A stretch of 64,000 bases of DNA from Pelovirga terrestris (GCF_014773365.1 NZ_JACWUN010000016.1:20343-84342); one strand, 5' to 3'. Counted from the stretch's first letter, positions 17,490 through 27,562 are shown. Numbers and translations: made by a program. Notes: generated from the letters alone by a model not told the origin.

Positions 17490-17579
17490 GAAACGAAAAA
17501 CGGAACATTGGGCGGGGAATCGGACGCGTGCCCACCCGAATGGTTGATTCACGAAAACGGATGAAACGGGACGACCATC

Positions 17580-17670
17580 GTAGGGGCAGACCTATGTGTC
17601 TGCCCGAATGGGGTTTGCCCGAATGATGAGGACAATACAAACCAGGGCGAACACGCAGGTTCGCCCCTAC
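17580..17670 (+). repeat. REP-like palindrome pair, copy 2
   Basis: Same architecture as copy 1 without the tandem array: GTAGGGGC-initiated hairpin, roughly 35-base centre, then the GGGCGAAC/GTTCGCCC hairpin ending GCCCCTAC. It ends eight bases before the transposase start codon, the usual place for a RAYT substrate. Confidence 0.85.
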
Positions 17671-17678
17671 GATACACG

Positions 17679-18315
17679 ATGAATAAAATGTCATTTAATC
17701 CTGAAATTCATCATCGTCGATCAATACGATTGCGTGGATATGACTATGCCCAATGTGGGGCGTATTTTGTGACCATCTCCACCCAAAATGGTGAATGTCT
17801 GTTTGGCGATATCGTCGATGGGATCATGGGTTTAAATGATGCCGGTCACATGATTGAACGATGGTATTGGGAATTGGAACAGAAATTCCCGGATATACAA
17901 TGTGGCAATTTTATCTGTATGCCCAACCATGTCCATTTTATCGTAATCAACGTAGGCGCTGTAGGGGCAGACCTATGTGTCTGCCCCTACAATGTCTGCC
18001 CGAATGGTGACGGCAATTCAAACATGGGCGAACACACAGGTTCGCCCCTACGAAACGAAAAAACGGGTGAACCAGGGCGAACACGCAGGTTCGCCCCTAC
18101 CACGGGTTGTGCAATGGTTTAAAACCATGACCACCAATGCGTATATTGATGGTGTCAAACATCATCATTGGCAACCCTTTCATAAACGCTTATGGCAACG
18201 CAATTATTACGAGCATATTGTGCGTAATGAGGATGACTTAAACCGCATTCAACACTACATTAACGACAATCCTCTTCGCTGGCAGCAGGTTCAATTGCAC
18301 CCTGAACAAGGATGA
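17679..18315 (+). pseudogene. REP-associated tyrosine transposase (RAYT), frameshifted
   Basis: HUH-type single-strand transposase related to the IS200/IS605 TnpA, linked to REP palindromes. The first frame (17679-18122) gives the N-terminal domain (RRSIRLRGYDYAQCGAYFVT) and the HUH pair in CMPNHVHFIVI. The catalytic-tyrosine region, KRLWQRNYYEHIVRNE and the typical end HYINDNPLRW, is in another frame (open from 17977 to 18315). Between them lies REP copy 3, whose length shifts the frame by +1. Related RAYTs often have low-complexity REP-encoded insertions here, but in frame. It sits between hsdS and hsdR and ends just before the hsdR start. Confidence 0.82.
17961..18100 (+). repeat. REP-like palindromes, copy 3, inside the RAYT gene
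   Basis: A perfect 12-bp inverted repeat (17961-17972 with 17979-17990, edges GTAGGGGC and GCCCCTAC) is followed by two right-type hairpins ending at about 18051 and at 18100. The stretch 18000-18065 is nearly identical to 17437-17505 in copy 1, and the 30 bases 18071-18100 equal 17641-17670 in copy 2, so this is a recent composite of the flanking repeats. Confidence 0.88.
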
Positions 18316-18317
18316 AA

Positions 18318-21300
18318 ATGACTGACTACAAACCCATCGCCGAAACCAACCGTTTTATCGTGCTCGAAAGGTACACGAGGGAATGGCAGGTTGCTGAAAG
18401 CTATCAGAGCGAATACGATCTGGAGCGGGAGTTTATCGCTGATCTGGAACATCAGGGTTATGAATACCTGCGCAATTTAAGCACCCCGGAAGCCCTGCTG
18501 GCCAATGTGCGCAGCCAACTGCAAACCTTGAACAAGGTGCAGTTTTCTGACGGCGAATGGCTGCGCTTTGGGGAAATCTTTCTGGACAGACCCAGTGAAG
18601 GCATCGTCGATAAAGCCCGCAAGATTCACGATGACTATATCCACGATTTCGTCTTTGACGATGGCCGTATTCAGAACATCTACCTGCTGGACAAAAAGAA
18701 CCTGGCCCGCAACAAGGTACAGGTGATCAAGCAGTTCGAGCAACCCGGCAGCCAAGCCAACCGCTACGACGTCACCATCCTCGTCAACGGCCTGCCGCTG
18801 GTCCAGGTGGAACTGAAAAGGCGCGGCGTGGCCATTCGTGAGGCCTTTAATCAGGTGCATCGTTACAGTAAGGAGAGCTTCAACAGCGAGCACTCCCTGT
18901 TCAAATACCTGCAGCTGTTTGTTATCTCCAACGGCACTGATACCCGTTATTTTGCTAATACCACCCGGCGCGACAAGAACAGCTTTGACTTCACCATGCA
19001 CTGGGCGCAGGCCGATAACGGCCTGATCAGGGATTTGAAGGACTTTACCGCCACCTTCTTTCAGAAAAACACCCTGCTGGAAGTGCTGCTCAAGTATTCG
19101 GTGTTTGACGTCAGCAACACCCTGCTGGTGATGCGCCCCTATCAGATTGCCGCCACCGAGCGCATTTTGTGGAAGATCAACAGCTCCCATACCGCCAAAA
19201 ACTGGAGCAATCCGGAAAGCGGTGGCTATGTGTGGCACACCACCGGTTCCGGTAAAACCCTGACCAGTTTCAAGGCGGCGCGCCTGGCCACTGAGTTGGA
19301 CTTTATCGACAAGGTTTTTTTTGTGGTGGATCGCAAGGATCTGGACTACCAGACCATGAAGGAGTACCAGCGCTTTTCACCTGAGAGTGTCAACGGCTCA
19401 GACTCTACCTCCGGCCTCAAACGTAATCTGGATAAGGACGACAACAAGATCCTTGTCACCACGATCCAGAAGCTTAACAACCTGATGAAGAGCGAAGGGG
19501 AGCTGCCAATTTATGCCAGACAGGTGGTGTTTATCTTTGACGAATGCCACCGCAGCCAGTTTGGTGAGGCACAGAAGAATCTGAAGAAGAAGTTCAAAAG
19601 GTTCTATCAGTTCGGTTTTACCGGCACGCCGATCTTTCCGCAGAACGCCCTGGGCGCGGAAACCACCGCCAGCGTGTTTGGCCGTGAACTGCATTCCTAT
19701 GTGATCACCGATGCCATTCGCGATGAGAAGGTGCTCAAATTCAAGGTCGACTACAACGCTGTGCGCCCTCAGTTCAAGGCACTTGAAACCGAGCAGGATG
19801 TACAGAAACTGACCGCTGCGGAGAATCGCCAGGCCCTGCTGCATCCCGAACGTATCCGCGAAATATCCCAATACATTCTGAATCACTACCGGCAGAAAAC
19901 CCACCGTTTGCAGCCAGGCGGCAAGGGATTTAACGCCATGTTCGCGGTCAGCAACGTGGATGCGGCAAAATGCTATTACGAAGCGCTGAACAGGCTGCAG
20001 GCTGATTGCGACAAACCGCTGAACATTGCCACCATCTTTTCCTTTGCCGCCAACGAGGAGCAGGATGCGGTTGGCGACATTGCCGATGAGAGCTTTGATG
20101 TGGCTGCCATGAACAGCAGTGCCAAGGAGTTTTTGAGCGCGGCGATTGCTGATTACAACGCCCTTTTTAAGACCAGTTTCAGCGTTGACAGCAAGGGGTT
20201 TCAAAACTACTACCGCGACCTGGCCAAACAGGTTAAAGCCAAGGAGATCGACCTGCTGATCGTGGTGGGAATGTTTTTGACAGGCTTTGACGCACCGACA
20301 CTCAACACGCTGTTTGTGGACAAGAACCTGCGCTACCACGGACTGATACAAGCCTATTCACGCACCAACCGAATTTATGATGCCACCAAAACTTTTGGCA
20401 ATATCATCACCTTTCGCGATCTGGAGCAGGCCACCATCGACGCCATCACCTTGTTTGGTGATAAGAACACCAAGAACGTGGTGCTGGAGAAGAGTTATAA
20501 GGAGTATCTGGAAGGCTTTACCGACATTGTCACCGGCGAAGCGCGGCGTGGTTTTATGGAGGTAGTAAGCGAGCTGGAGCAGCGTTTTCCCGACCCCTCG
20601 GTTATCGAAAAGGAGTCGGGCAAAAAAGACTTTGCAAAGCTTTTTGGCGAATACCTGCGGATTGAGAACATCCTGCAAAACTACGATGAATTTGCCGCGT
20701 TAAAAGCCCTGCAATCCGTTGACCGCAATGACCCGGAGGCGATCGAGGTCTTCAAAACGCAACATCACCTAAGCGATGATGATCTTGCCATACTGCAGGC
20801 AACCCGGATACCATCTGAGCGCAAGGTTCAGGATTACCGCTCTACCTATAACGATATCCGTGACTGGCTACGGCGTGAAAAATCAGCCAACGAGCAAGAC
20901 CAGTCCACCCTCGACTGGGATGACGTGGTGTTTGAGGTGGACCTGCTCAAGTCACAGGAGATCAATCTGGATTACATCCTGGAGCTGATTTTTGAGCACA
21001 ACAAGAAAAACAAGGGCAAGGCCGAATTGATTGATGAAGTACGGCGCCTGATTCGTGGCAGCCTTGGCAATCGCGCCAAGGAAAGCCTGGTAGTGGATTT
21101 TATCAACCAGGCGAATCTTGATGAGATCCCTGACAAGGCAAGCGTGATTGATGCCTTTTTCACTTTTGCCCGAGGGGAGCAACAACGTGATGCAGAGGAG
21201 CTCATTCATAGCGAACAGCTCAATGCCGATGCGGCCAGACGCTATATCGCCATCTCGTTAAAGCGGGAATTCGCCAGCGACAACGGCACCGAGCTGAACA

Positions 21301-21416
21301 CCATTCTGCCGAAGATGAGTCCGCTCAATCCACAGTATCTGACGATGAAACAAAGCGTCTTCCAGAAAATTGCCGCCTTTGTTGAGAAGTTTAAAGGCGT
21401 AGGGGGGCAGATATGA
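18318..21416 (+). CDS. hsdR: Type I restriction endonuclease subunit R
   Basis: ATP-dependent translocase and nuclease of the type I complex. The 1032-residue protein has the N-terminal nuclease domain ([21 protein letters not shown], with D and ExK catalytic residues, ~150-175), then two RecA-like helicase domains with motif I TTGSGKT, motif II DECH, motif III FGFTGTP, and a C-terminal helical HsdM-binding region. ATG 18318 is preferred to 18312 because AAGGA (18308-18312) is correctly spaced to it. The frame is intact, so restriction activity is plausible despite the insertions upstream. Confidence 0.95.
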   Translation: MTDYKPIAETNRFIVLERYTREWQVAESYQSEYDLEREFIADLEHQGYEYLRNLSTPEALLANVRSQLQTLNKVQFSDGEWLRFGEIFLDRPSEGIVDKARKIHDDYIHDFVFDDGRIQNIYLLDKKNLARNKVQVIKQFEQPGSQANRYDVTILVNGLPLVQVELKRRGVAIREAFNQVHRYSKESFNSEHSLFKYLQLFVISNGTDTRYFANTTRRDKNSFDFTMHWAQADNGLIRDLKDFTATFFQKNTLLEVLLKYSVFDVSNTLLVMRPYQIAATERILWKINSSHTAKNWSNPESGGYVWHTTGSGKTLTSFKAARLATELDFIDKVFFVVDRKDLDYQTMKEYQRFSPESVNGSDSTSGLKRNLDKDDNKILVTTIQKLNNLMKSEGELPIYARQVVFIFDECHRSQFGEAQKNLKKKFKRFYQFGFTGTPIFPQNALGAETTASVFGRELHSYVITDAIRDEKVLKFKVDYNAVRPQFKALETEQDVQKLTAAENRQALLHPERIREISQYILNHYRQKTHRLQPGGKGFNAMFAVSNVDAAKCYYEALNRLQADCDKPLNIATIFSFAANEEQDAVGDIADESFDVAAMNSSAKEFLSAAIADYNALFKTSFSVDSKGFQNYYRDLAKQVKAKEIDLLIVVGMFLTGFDAPTLNTLFVDKNLRYHGLIQAYSRTNRIYDATKTFGNIITFRDLEQATIDAITLFGDKNTKNVVLEKSYKEYLEGFTDIVTGEARRGFMEVVSELEQRFPDPSVIEKESGKKDFAKLFGEYLRIENILQNYDEFAALKALQSVDRNDPEAIEVFKTQHHLSDDDLAILQATRIPSERKVQDYRSTYNDIRDWLRREKSANEQDQSTLDWDDVVFEVDLLKSQEINLDYILELIFEHNKKNKGKAELIDEVRRLIRGSLGNRAKESLVVDFINQANLDEIPDKASVIDAFFTFARGEQQRDAEELIHSEQLNADAARRYIAISLKREFASDNGTELNTILPKMSPLNPQYLTMKQSVFQKIAAFVEKFKGVGGQI

Positions 21417-21459
21417 TTCCTGATGTTATGGCAGCCCTCAATTTTTAAGGATCAACTGA

Positions 21460-22659
21460 ATGAAAACCCTTTATCTTGATACCTTCTCCGGCATCTCCGG
21501 CGACATGTTTTTGGGTCTGCTCTGTGACCTGGGTCTTGATGTGGAGCAACTTAAAGCCGAACTGGCCAAACTGCCGGTCAGCGATTACCAGGTCAACATC
21601 AAACGTGAGCGACGGCACGGGATTGAAGGGTGCCGCTTTAGCGTTAACCACCAGGAAGATCACCACCATCGCAGCTGGAGCCACATTGATCAGATGCTGG
21701 CCGAGAGCCACCTAAGTGAGCGCAGCAAGGAACTGGCTCGGCGCTTTTTCCGCCGCCTCGGGGAAGCCGAAGCCAAAGTTCATGGTATCAGTATTGATGA
21801 GGTTCACTTTCATGAAGTCGGCGCCGTCGACGCCATCGTGGATCTCACCGGAGCGGCCATCGGCATCGATCTGCTTGGCATCAACAAAGTCTTCTGCTCA
21901 CCACTGCCCCTGTCGCGCGGCATCGGTCAATGTGCCCACGGCGCTCTTCCCTTACCGGCACCGGCAACAGTGGAGATCCTGCAAGGGCGGCCGGTCTACG
22001 ACAGTGGCTGTGACAAGGAACTGGTCACCCCCACCGGCGCCACCCTTGTCAGGGAGTTGGCAGAGTTCACACCCTTGCCCGACCGGGCCGTGGGGCGGGT
22101 CGGCTACGGGGTCGGCGGCTGGGAGCTTGCCGATCGCCCCAACCTGCTGCGTGGCATTCTTTATGCGCAGGAGCACCAGCCGACAACGTCCGACGCGGTG
22201 GAGTTGCTTGAATCCCATATCGATGACAGCACCCCGGAACAGCTCGGCGACCTGCTCGAACGACTCTTTGAAGCTGGTGCTCTGGATGCTGCTTACGTTC
22301 CCCTGCAGATGAAAAAAAACCGCCCGGGACAACTTCTCAAGGTGGTCTGTCAACCGGCGCACAGCCAGACGCTGGCGACCCTGATCATGCACCACAGCAG
22401 CGCCATCGGCGTTCGCTCTCAGCCGTGCCACCGCTATCGATTGCAGCGCCACGAGGTCACCATTGCAACCACCCTCGGTACAGCGGGCGTTAAGCTGCTG
22501 TTCGACCATGACCAATTTCTGCGCCTGAGTGCCGAGTACGACGATTGCCGGCGGCTGGCCCGGCAGCACAATCTACCCTTGCAACAGGTCTATCGCCTGG
22601 TTGAAAATAGCGCTTACGACCAGCTGCCACAGCTCCTTAAGGAGACGAACCATGACTGA
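21460..22659 (+). CDS. larC: LarC, nickel insertase for the nickel-pincer cofactor
   Basis: LarC (DUF111) is a CTP-dependent enzyme that inserts nickel into the pincer nucleotide. The 399-residue protein begins LYLDTFSGISGDMFLGLLCD, contains the metal-binding histidine cluster HQEDHHHRSWSH near 66-78, EVHFHEVGAVDAIVDLTG, and the C-terminal ferredoxin-like part. In organisms where LarC is split by a frameshift it is made as LarC1/LarC2; here it is one uninterrupted frame. It overlaps pgpA by eight bases and is separated from larB by the restriction island. Confidence 0.93.
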   Translation: MKTLYLDTFSGISGDMFLGLLCDLGLDVEQLKAELAKLPVSDYQVNIKRERRHGIEGCRFSVNHQEDHHHRSWSHIDQMLAESHLSERSKELARRFFRRLGEAEAKVHGISIDEVHFHEVGAVDAIVDLTGAAIGIDLLGINKVFCSPLPLSRGIGQCAHGALPLPAPATVEILQGRPVYDSGCDKELVTPTGATLVRELAEFTPLPDRAVGRVGYGVGGWELADRPNLLRGILYAQEHQPTTSDAVELLESHIDDSTPEQLGDLLERLFEAGALDAAYVPLQMKKNRPGQLLKVVCQPAHSQTLATLIMHHSSAIGVRSQPCHRYRLQRHEVTIATTLGTAGVKLLFDHDQFLRLSAEYDDCRRLARQHNLPLQQVYRLVENSAYDQLPQLLKETNHD

Positions 22660-23131
22660 TTCAGCACCCCAACGTCGCAAAAACTGCGCAACCATCTTTT
22701 TTGCGACCAATGGTGGGCTAGGCTACGCCCCGCTTGCCCCCGGCACCTTCGGCACCCTGGCGGGGATTCCAGCCTTCTATTACCTGTCGTTATTGCCCGG
22801 CTTGCTCCAGCTTGTTGTTCTCGTCGTGGTCATCGCTTTTTGTGTCTACATATGCCAACACGCCGGCACGTATTTCGGTGAAGCCGACGACGGGCGCATC
22901 GTGATTGACGAACTCACCGGTTATCTGGTTACCGTCGCCTTCCTGCCCTTTACCTGGGGAACGGCGCTACTGGCCTTTTTCTGGTTTCGCCTGTTTGATA
23001 TTTTAAAGCCACCGCCCATCGGCCACATTGATCGCAATTTTAAAAACGGTTTTGGTGTCACCTTTGATGATGTCCTGGCCGGAGTTTACGCTGCCATTGC
23101 GGTGCGCCTGTGCCTCGCCCTGTTCAGCTGA
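22652..23131 (+). CDS. pgpA: Phosphatidylglycerophosphatase A
   Basis: Membrane phosphatase making phosphatidylglycerol from its phosphate. The 159-residue protein has the PgpA pattern: GLGYAPLAPGTFGTLAGIP, then hydrophobic segments, DDGRIVIDELTGYLV with the metal-binding acidic cluster, and FRLFDILKPPPIG. ATG 22652 has AAGGAG seven bases upstream, inside the end of larC; longer upstream frames lack family similarity. Probably co-translated with larC. Confidence 0.92.
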   Translation: MTDSAPQRRKNCATIFFATNGGLGYAPLAPGTFGTLAGIPAFYYLSLLPGLLQLVVLVVVIAFCVYICQHAGTYFGEADDGRIVIDELTGYLVTVAFLPFTWGTALLAFFWFRLFDILKPPPIGHIDRNFKNGFGVTFDDVLAGVYAAIAVRLCLALFS

Positions 23132-23165
23132 TTTTTTCGTAACTATTCACCACTGTCATTGCGCA

Positions 23166-23275
23166 GGGTCGGGATTCCTGTGGCAAGGGTGTTTGTCGCC
23201 ATGGACGGCGACAACAAGCGATCATGGATGACCCAACGGGAAACCATCGCGTCCCTTGACATAGGATTCCCGATC
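23166..23275. repeat. Dispersed hairpin element, copy A
   Basis: A ~110-bp palindromic unit between pgpA and cinA. Outer arms GGGATTCCTGTGGCAAGGG (23171-23189) and CCCTTGACATAGGATTCCC (23253-23271) pair at 16 of 19 positions; inside is GTCGCC-ATGGAC-GGCGAC. Copy B (47647-47737) shares the arms and the core; a partial copy lies at 50112-50132. Confidence 0.8.
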
Positions 23276-23317
23276 CAGTGCTGAACAGATACACTTTTTC
23301 TTTGCTGGAAACTATCT

Positions 23318-24565
23318 ATGCCCAGTTTTGATATTGCTATCCTGACCACCGCAGAAGATCTGCTCAGCGGCGACTCCACCAATTCCATCAGTGCTGTCGT
23401 CGTTGATCTGCTCACCCGACATGGCTACCGCCCACGTTGCTCTCTGGCAGTTTCGGACAATGAAAAGGAGATCTTTGCGGCGCTCAACTACCTTTCCCGG
23501 CAGGCGCGTTTTGTCATTACCAGTGGCGGCCTGGGACCCGGCAGCAACGCCCTGACCGCCCGCGCAGCGGCCCGCGCCCTCGGCTTGCCCCTGGTTATTC
23601 ATGAGGAAGCTCTGGAAATGGTCCGCACCTGGTGTCACAACCACCACCAGTCGTTTAACCCTGCCAATGAACGCGTGGCGCTGCTACCCCAAACGGCGCA
23701 ACTGCTGGTAAATCCCCACGGGATGACGCCGGGCTTTTCCCTTCACCACAACCAGTGCCGGATGTTTTTCCTGCCCGCTGAAGCGATGGAACTGCGTACC
23801 ATGCTGGAACAGTCCGTTCTGCCTCAACTCAAACAGGACTATCCGGAGGAGCAACGCTTGCATCGCCGCACCCTGAAGCTGTTCGGTCTGTCCGAGGTAC
23901 GTATTCGTACCATGATTCCCGGCGGACGCCTGCCGGAAGGGGTCAGTATCAATTACAGCCACGACTTTCCCCTGGTGCTGGTGCACCTGAAGGCCCACGG
24001 AGAAGAGGCCGACGAACGTCTGGATCAAGCCGAAGCACTGCTGCTCCAGGTTCTCGGTGATCACCTGATGGCGCGGGAGGGTCAAACCGCCGAAGGCAAC
24101 GTCGGGCAACTGTTGACCCAGGCTGGACTGACCTTATCCCTGGCAGAATCCTGTACCGGTGGACTCCTCAGCAGCATGCTGACCCGAGATCCCGGCGCCT
24201 CAGCCTTTCTCAATCGTGCCGGGGTCACCTATGCTGATGCTGCCAAGCAGCACTGGCTGAAAGTACCGCAGGCAATCCTGCTGCAGCATGGGGCGGTCAG
24301 TGAACCCTGTGCCCGGGCCATGGCCGGCGGTCTGCGCCATGAAAGTGGCACCGATCTGGCCCTGGCGATTACCGGCATTGCCGGCCCGAATGGCGGCACC
24401 CCGGACAAACCGGTGGGCACGGTCTACCTCGCCCTGGCCAGTGACGCCGGGGTTCACGCCCAACGTTATCTGTTTGCTGGTGATCGGTCCCGGGTTCAGC
24501 GCATGAGTGCTTTTATGGCGCTGGAGTGGCTTCGACGCTTTGCCTTGCAACGGTTAGCTGATTAA
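23318..24565 (+). CDS. cinA: CinA-family protein (degenerate N-terminal domain, nicotinamide-nucleotide amidohydrolase)
   Basis: 415-residue two-domain CinA. The C-terminal half (from ~255) is a good PncC domain deamidating NMN: LAESCTGGLLSSMLT, ITGIAGPNGGTPDKPVGTVY. The N-terminal half belongs to the molybdopterin-binding-like COG1058 pyrophosphatase domain but its key signature is altered: where family members have GGLGPTxDDxT this protein reads GGLGPGSNALTARAA, and the preceding E-x-L-x-G segment is AEDLLSGDSTNS. The pyrophosphatase activity may be lost. The gene lies upstream of recA as in many bacteria, where the two can share a competence or damage regulon. Confidence 0.88.
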   Translation: MPSFDIAILTTAEDLLSGDSTNSISAVVVDLLTRHGYRPRCSLAVSDNEKEIFAALNYLSRQARFVITSGGLGPGSNALTARAAARALGLPLVIHEEALEMVRTWCHNHHQSFNPANERVALLPQTAQLLVNPHGMTPGFSLHHNQCRMFFLPAEAMELRTMLEQSVLPQLKQDYPEEQRLHRRTLKLFGLSEVRIRTMIPGGRLPEGVSINYSHDFPLVLVHLKAHGEEADERLDQAEALLLQVLGDHLMAREGQTAEGNVGQLLTQAGLTLSLAESCTGGLLSSMLTRDPGASAFLNRAGVTYADAAKQHWLKVPQAILLQHGAVSEPCARAMAGGLRHESGTDLALAITGIAGPNGGTPDKPVGTVYLALASDAGVHAQRYLFAGDRSRVQRMSAFMALEWLRRFALQRLAD

Positions 24566-24861
24566 GCTCTCGACAGCGGCGGGCCAATCGTTTTACTCTT
24601 GCTCGGCAGAGGTCAGAATATAGAAATCAGTAGTCGGAAAAGAATTACCATTTCAGCAGTTTTCATTCTGTATTCATTATTCTGTCTGCTGTTTTTTTTG
24701 CAACGAACGCAGCAAACGACAAAGATCAGGGTTTGCTTATGACTAAAAAATCACCTCCGCTACCATAACGACTTATTATGTCACACGGAGAGGGGAAGAT
24801 TGGATGAACACCAATCTTGATAGCTGACATTAACGTTTTTTTGCATTTAAGGAGTCCTCAC
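24566..24861 (+). promoter_or_regulatory. recA upstream region
   Basis: A ~296-bp AT-rich gap. A weak terminator-like structure for cinA may be CAGCAG (about 24655) with CTGCTG before a run of eight T (about 24695). AAGATTGG (24796-24803) and CCAATCTT (24811-24818) form an 8-bp inverted repeat 44 bases before the recA start. I could not recognise a LexA operator of the E. coli, alpha-proteobacterial or reported Geobacter type. Confidence 0.35.
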
Positions 24862-25890
24862 ATGTCTGATCAAAACCGCAACCGCGCCCTCGAACTGGCC
24901 ATGGGGCAGATAGAAAAACAATTTGGTAAAGGGAGCATCATGCGCCTTGGCTCTGATTACCAGATGCCCGCCATCGCTACCATTCCCACCGGCTCCTTGA
25001 GTCTTGATCTGGCCCTCGGCGTTGGCGGTATCCCCAAGGGTCGCATTATCGAAATTTTCGGGCCGGAATCATCGGGCAAAACCACCCTGGCCCTGCATAT
25101 TCTGGCTGAAGTCCAGAAGCAGGGGGGCGTGGCAGCTTTTATCGACGCCGAACATGCCCTCGATATCCAGTATGCCCAGAACCTTGGGGTTAAAGCTGAT
25201 GACCTGCTGGTCAGCCAGCCGGACACCGGTGAACAGGCGTTGGAGATCACCGAAATGCTGGTACGCAGCGGCGCCATCGACCTGCTCGTTGTCGATTCCG
25301 TTGCCGCCCTGACGCCACGCGCCGAAATTGAAGGAGAAATGGGGGATTCCCACATGGGGCTGCAGGCCCGTCTCATGTCTCAGGCCCTGCGCAAACTAAC
25401 CGGTATCGTCAGCAAATCCAACTGCAGCATCATCTTTATCAATCAGATCAGGATGAAGATTGGTGTCATGTTCGGCAACCCGGAAACCACCACCGGTGGT
25501 AACGCCCTGAAATTCTATTGCTCGATCCGCCTGGACATCCGTCGAATCGCCGCACTGAAGCAGGGACAGGACGTCATCGGCGGCAGAACCCGGGTCAAGG
25601 TGGTCAAAAACAAGGTAGCGCCACCGTTCAAACAGGCTGAATTCGACATCATGTATGGCCTCGGCATCTCACGTGAGGGAGATATCCTTGATCTCGGGGT
25701 CGATAACGACATTGTCGAAAAAAGTGGCTCCTGGTTTTCCTACAAAGGGGAGCGGGTAGGTCAGGGACGCGAGAACGCCAAACAATACCTGCAGGAACAT
25801 CCCGAAATGACCAACGAGATTGAAGCGACCCTGCGCGAACTCTACGGGGTTGGTGGGGCCAAGTTGAAGAGTGCCGCTGACGACGAATAA
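24862..25890 (+). CDS. recA: Recombinase RecA
   Basis: Strand-exchange protein and SOS coprotease. 342 residues from ATG 24862, chosen because AAGGAG precedes it and [24 protein letters not shown] is the normal N-terminus; an in-frame ATG at 24817 would add an atypical leader. Walker A is GPESSGKT, Walker [11 protein letters not shown], and the DNA-binding loops ([32 protein letters not shown]) are conserved. It is followed closely by pilT and recX. Confidence 0.98.
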   Translation: MSDQNRNRALELAMGQIEKQFGKGSIMRLGSDYQMPAIATIPTGSLSLDLALGVGGIPKGRIIEIFGPESSGKTTLALHILAEVQKQGGVAAFIDAEHALDIQYAQNLGVKADDLLVSQPDTGEQALEITEMLVRSGAIDLLVVDSVAALTPRAEIEGEMGDSHMGLQARLMSQALRKLTGIVSKSNCSIIFINQIRMKIGVMFGNPETTTGGNALKFYCSIRLDIRRIAALKQGQDVIGGRTRVKVVKNKVAPPFKQAEFDIMYGLGISREGDILDLGVDNDIVEKSGSWFSYKGERVGQGRENAKQYLQEHPEMTNEIEATLRELYGVGGAKLKSAADDE

Positions 25891-25917
25891 ATGCCAACGG
25901 AAAAGTGAGGAAATACG

Positions 25918-27105
25918 ATGGAACTGAACCAGATTCTCGGCCTGGCATTAAAAGCCAATACCTCGGATATTCACCTCAAAGCCGGCCTGCCCCCGGTATT
26001 CCGGGTTGACGGCAGCCTGCGTCCCCTGCCCAAAGCGCCACGGCTGACCGCTGATGATCTGCGCATGATGTGCGAAGGGATCATGAATGAAAAGCAACGG
26101 GTGCGCTTTGAGGAAAACAACGAAGTTGACCTGGCCTATGGCGTCCCCGGTCTCGGGCGCTTTCGCGTCAATGTCTTTATGCAGCGCAATTCCGTCTCAG
26201 CTGTTTTTCGCGCAATTCCCTACAAAGTGGCAACCCTCGATGAACTGTTGATGCCCAAGGTGCTGAAAAAAATTGCTGAAGAACAGCGTGGTCTGGTGCT
26301 GGTCACCGGGGCCACCGGGTCGGGAAAATCGACCACTCTGGCAGCGTTGATCGACCATATCAACTGCAACCGTACCGCCCATATTGTTACCGTTGAAGAT
26401 CCGATTGAATACCTCCACCGCGATCGCAAATGTATCATCAACCAGCGTGAAGTGGGTTTCGATACCATCGGTTTCGCTCCAGCGTTGAAAAGCGCCCTGC
26501 GTCAGGATCCTGATGTCATTCTGGTGGGCGAGATGCGCGACCTGGTAACCACAGAAACGGCGCTGGCGGCCGCTGAAACCGGCCACCTGGTCCTCTCGAC
26601 CCTGCATACCATCGACGCCACTGAAACCATCGCCCGGATTGTTTCCATGTTCCCCCCACACCAGCAGCGTCATGTTCGCCTGCAACTTTCCAATGTCTTG
26701 CGGGCAGTCGTTTCCCAGCGCCTGATTCCACGGGCAGAAGGCAAGGGACGGGTTGCTGCGGTTGAAGTCATGCTCACCACCGCACGCGTTCGTGAACTGA
26801 TCGATGACCGCGAAAAAACCGTTCTGCTTAAGGACACTATTGCTCAAGGGTACACCACCTATGGCATGCAGACCTTTGACCAGGCGCTGATGGATCTGGT
26901 CAAACGCAACATCATCACCTACGAAGAGGCCCTGCGCCAAAGCTCCAACCCCGACGACTTCAAGCTCAAGTTCTCCGGCATCGACTCGACATCCGATTCT
27001 TCCTGGAGTGATTTTGAACGCGGTAAAGAGCAGGAAGACAGCAAAGCCGCTGAAGCAGCAGCGGAAAACGAGAAGAATGACGATTCCCCCTTCCAGCGCT
27101 TCTGA
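25918..27105 (+). CDS. pilT: Type IV pilus retraction ATPase, PilT/PilU type
   Basis: Hexameric ATPase that depolymerises type IV pili for twitching and DNA uptake. 395 residues with the N-terminal PAS-like domain (SDIHLKAGLPPVFRVDG), Walker A GATGSGKST, Asp box TVEDPIEYLH, Walker B VILVGEMRDLVTTETAL and His box GHLVLSTLHTIDA. The PilT hallmark AIRNLI is not seen, and there is an acidic C-terminal tail of ~40 residues, features more like PilU. Its last 29 bases overlap recX, so it is part of the recA-pilT-recX unit. Confidence 0.9.
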   Translation: MELNQILGLALKANTSDIHLKAGLPPVFRVDGSLRPLPKAPRLTADDLRMMCEGIMNEKQRVRFEENNEVDLAYGVPGLGRFRVNVFMQRNSVSAVFRAIPYKVATLDELLMPKVLKKIAEEQRGLVLVTGATGSGKSTTLAALIDHINCNRTAHIVTVEDPIEYLHRDRKCIINQREVGFDTIGFAPALKSALRQDPDVILVGEMRDLVTTETALAAAETGHLVLSTLHTIDATETIARIVSMFPPHQQRHVRLQLSNVLRAVVSQRLIPRAEGKGRVAAVEVMLTTARVRELIDDREKTVLLKDTIAQGYTTYGMQTFDQALMDLVKRNIITYEEALRQSSNPDDFKLKFSGIDSTSDSSWSDFERGKEQEDSKAAEAAAENEKNDDSPFQRF

Positions 27106-27562
27106 TGCCTTCAGCGTCGCCCTACGCCTGCTCGGGCGCTGTGATCGCAGCGAAGCACAGATCCGTGAAAAGCTGAAGCAACGCGGTTTTTCCAGCAGCG
27201 CCATCGCCACAGCCATTGAACGCTGTTACGATTACCGTTACCTCGATGACCGCCGTTATGCCCTGGGGCGGGCGCGTTCCCTGATGTGCAACGGCAAAGG
27301 TGTGGGGGGACGCATCCTTGCCGATTTGCGCCAACGCGGAATCACTGATGAGCTGGCGCGGGCGGCACTGGACGAAGTCAGCAGCGAGTTCCGTCTGGAA
27401 GACCTTTTTCATCAGGAACTGTCCCGCCGCTTTCCCAACTTCTGCTATGGCTCTGCGAGCGCAAACGAACGCCGGCGGTTGATCAACTATTTTCAACGCC
27501 GCGGCTTTGCCCTCTGCGATATATTCACCTGGCTGCAACAAACCTCTGTTTCTGATCGATAA
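27077..27562 (+). CDS. recX: Regulatory protein RecX
   Basis: RecX caps RecA filaments and modulates recombination. 161 residues made of three-helix repeats: ALRLLGRCDRSEAQIREKL, YDYRYLDDRRYALGRARSL, GVGGRILADLRQRGI, and a divergent C-terminal repeat. ATG 27077 starts inside pilT, giving a typical length and N-terminus. An earlier in-frame ATG at 27008 would add 23 residues with no family similarity. Placement two genes after recA supports the call. Confidence 0.88.
   Translation: MTIPPSSASDAFSVALRLLGRCDRSEAQIREKLKQRGFSSSAIATAIERCYDYRYLDDRRYALGRARSLMCNGKGVGGRILADLRQRGITDELARAALDEVSSEFRLEDLFHQELSRRFPNFCYGSASANERRRLINYFQRRGFALCDIFTWLQQTSVSDR

Noticed and set aside
17961..18122. Programmed frameshifting in the transposase
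   Set aside because: No slippery heptamer was seen, and the frame change coincides with a repeat expansion, so decay is simpler.
21395..21416. GTAGGGG-like sequence at the hsdR end as another REP copy
   Set aside because: It encodes the conserved HsdR end (FKGVGGQI) and has no pairing right half, so it is probably coincidence.
24566..24861. LexA operator upstream of recA
   Set aside because: None of the LexA motifs I know (CTGT-N8-ACAG, GTTC-N7-GTTC, GGTT-N2-C-N4-G-N3-ACC) could be placed.
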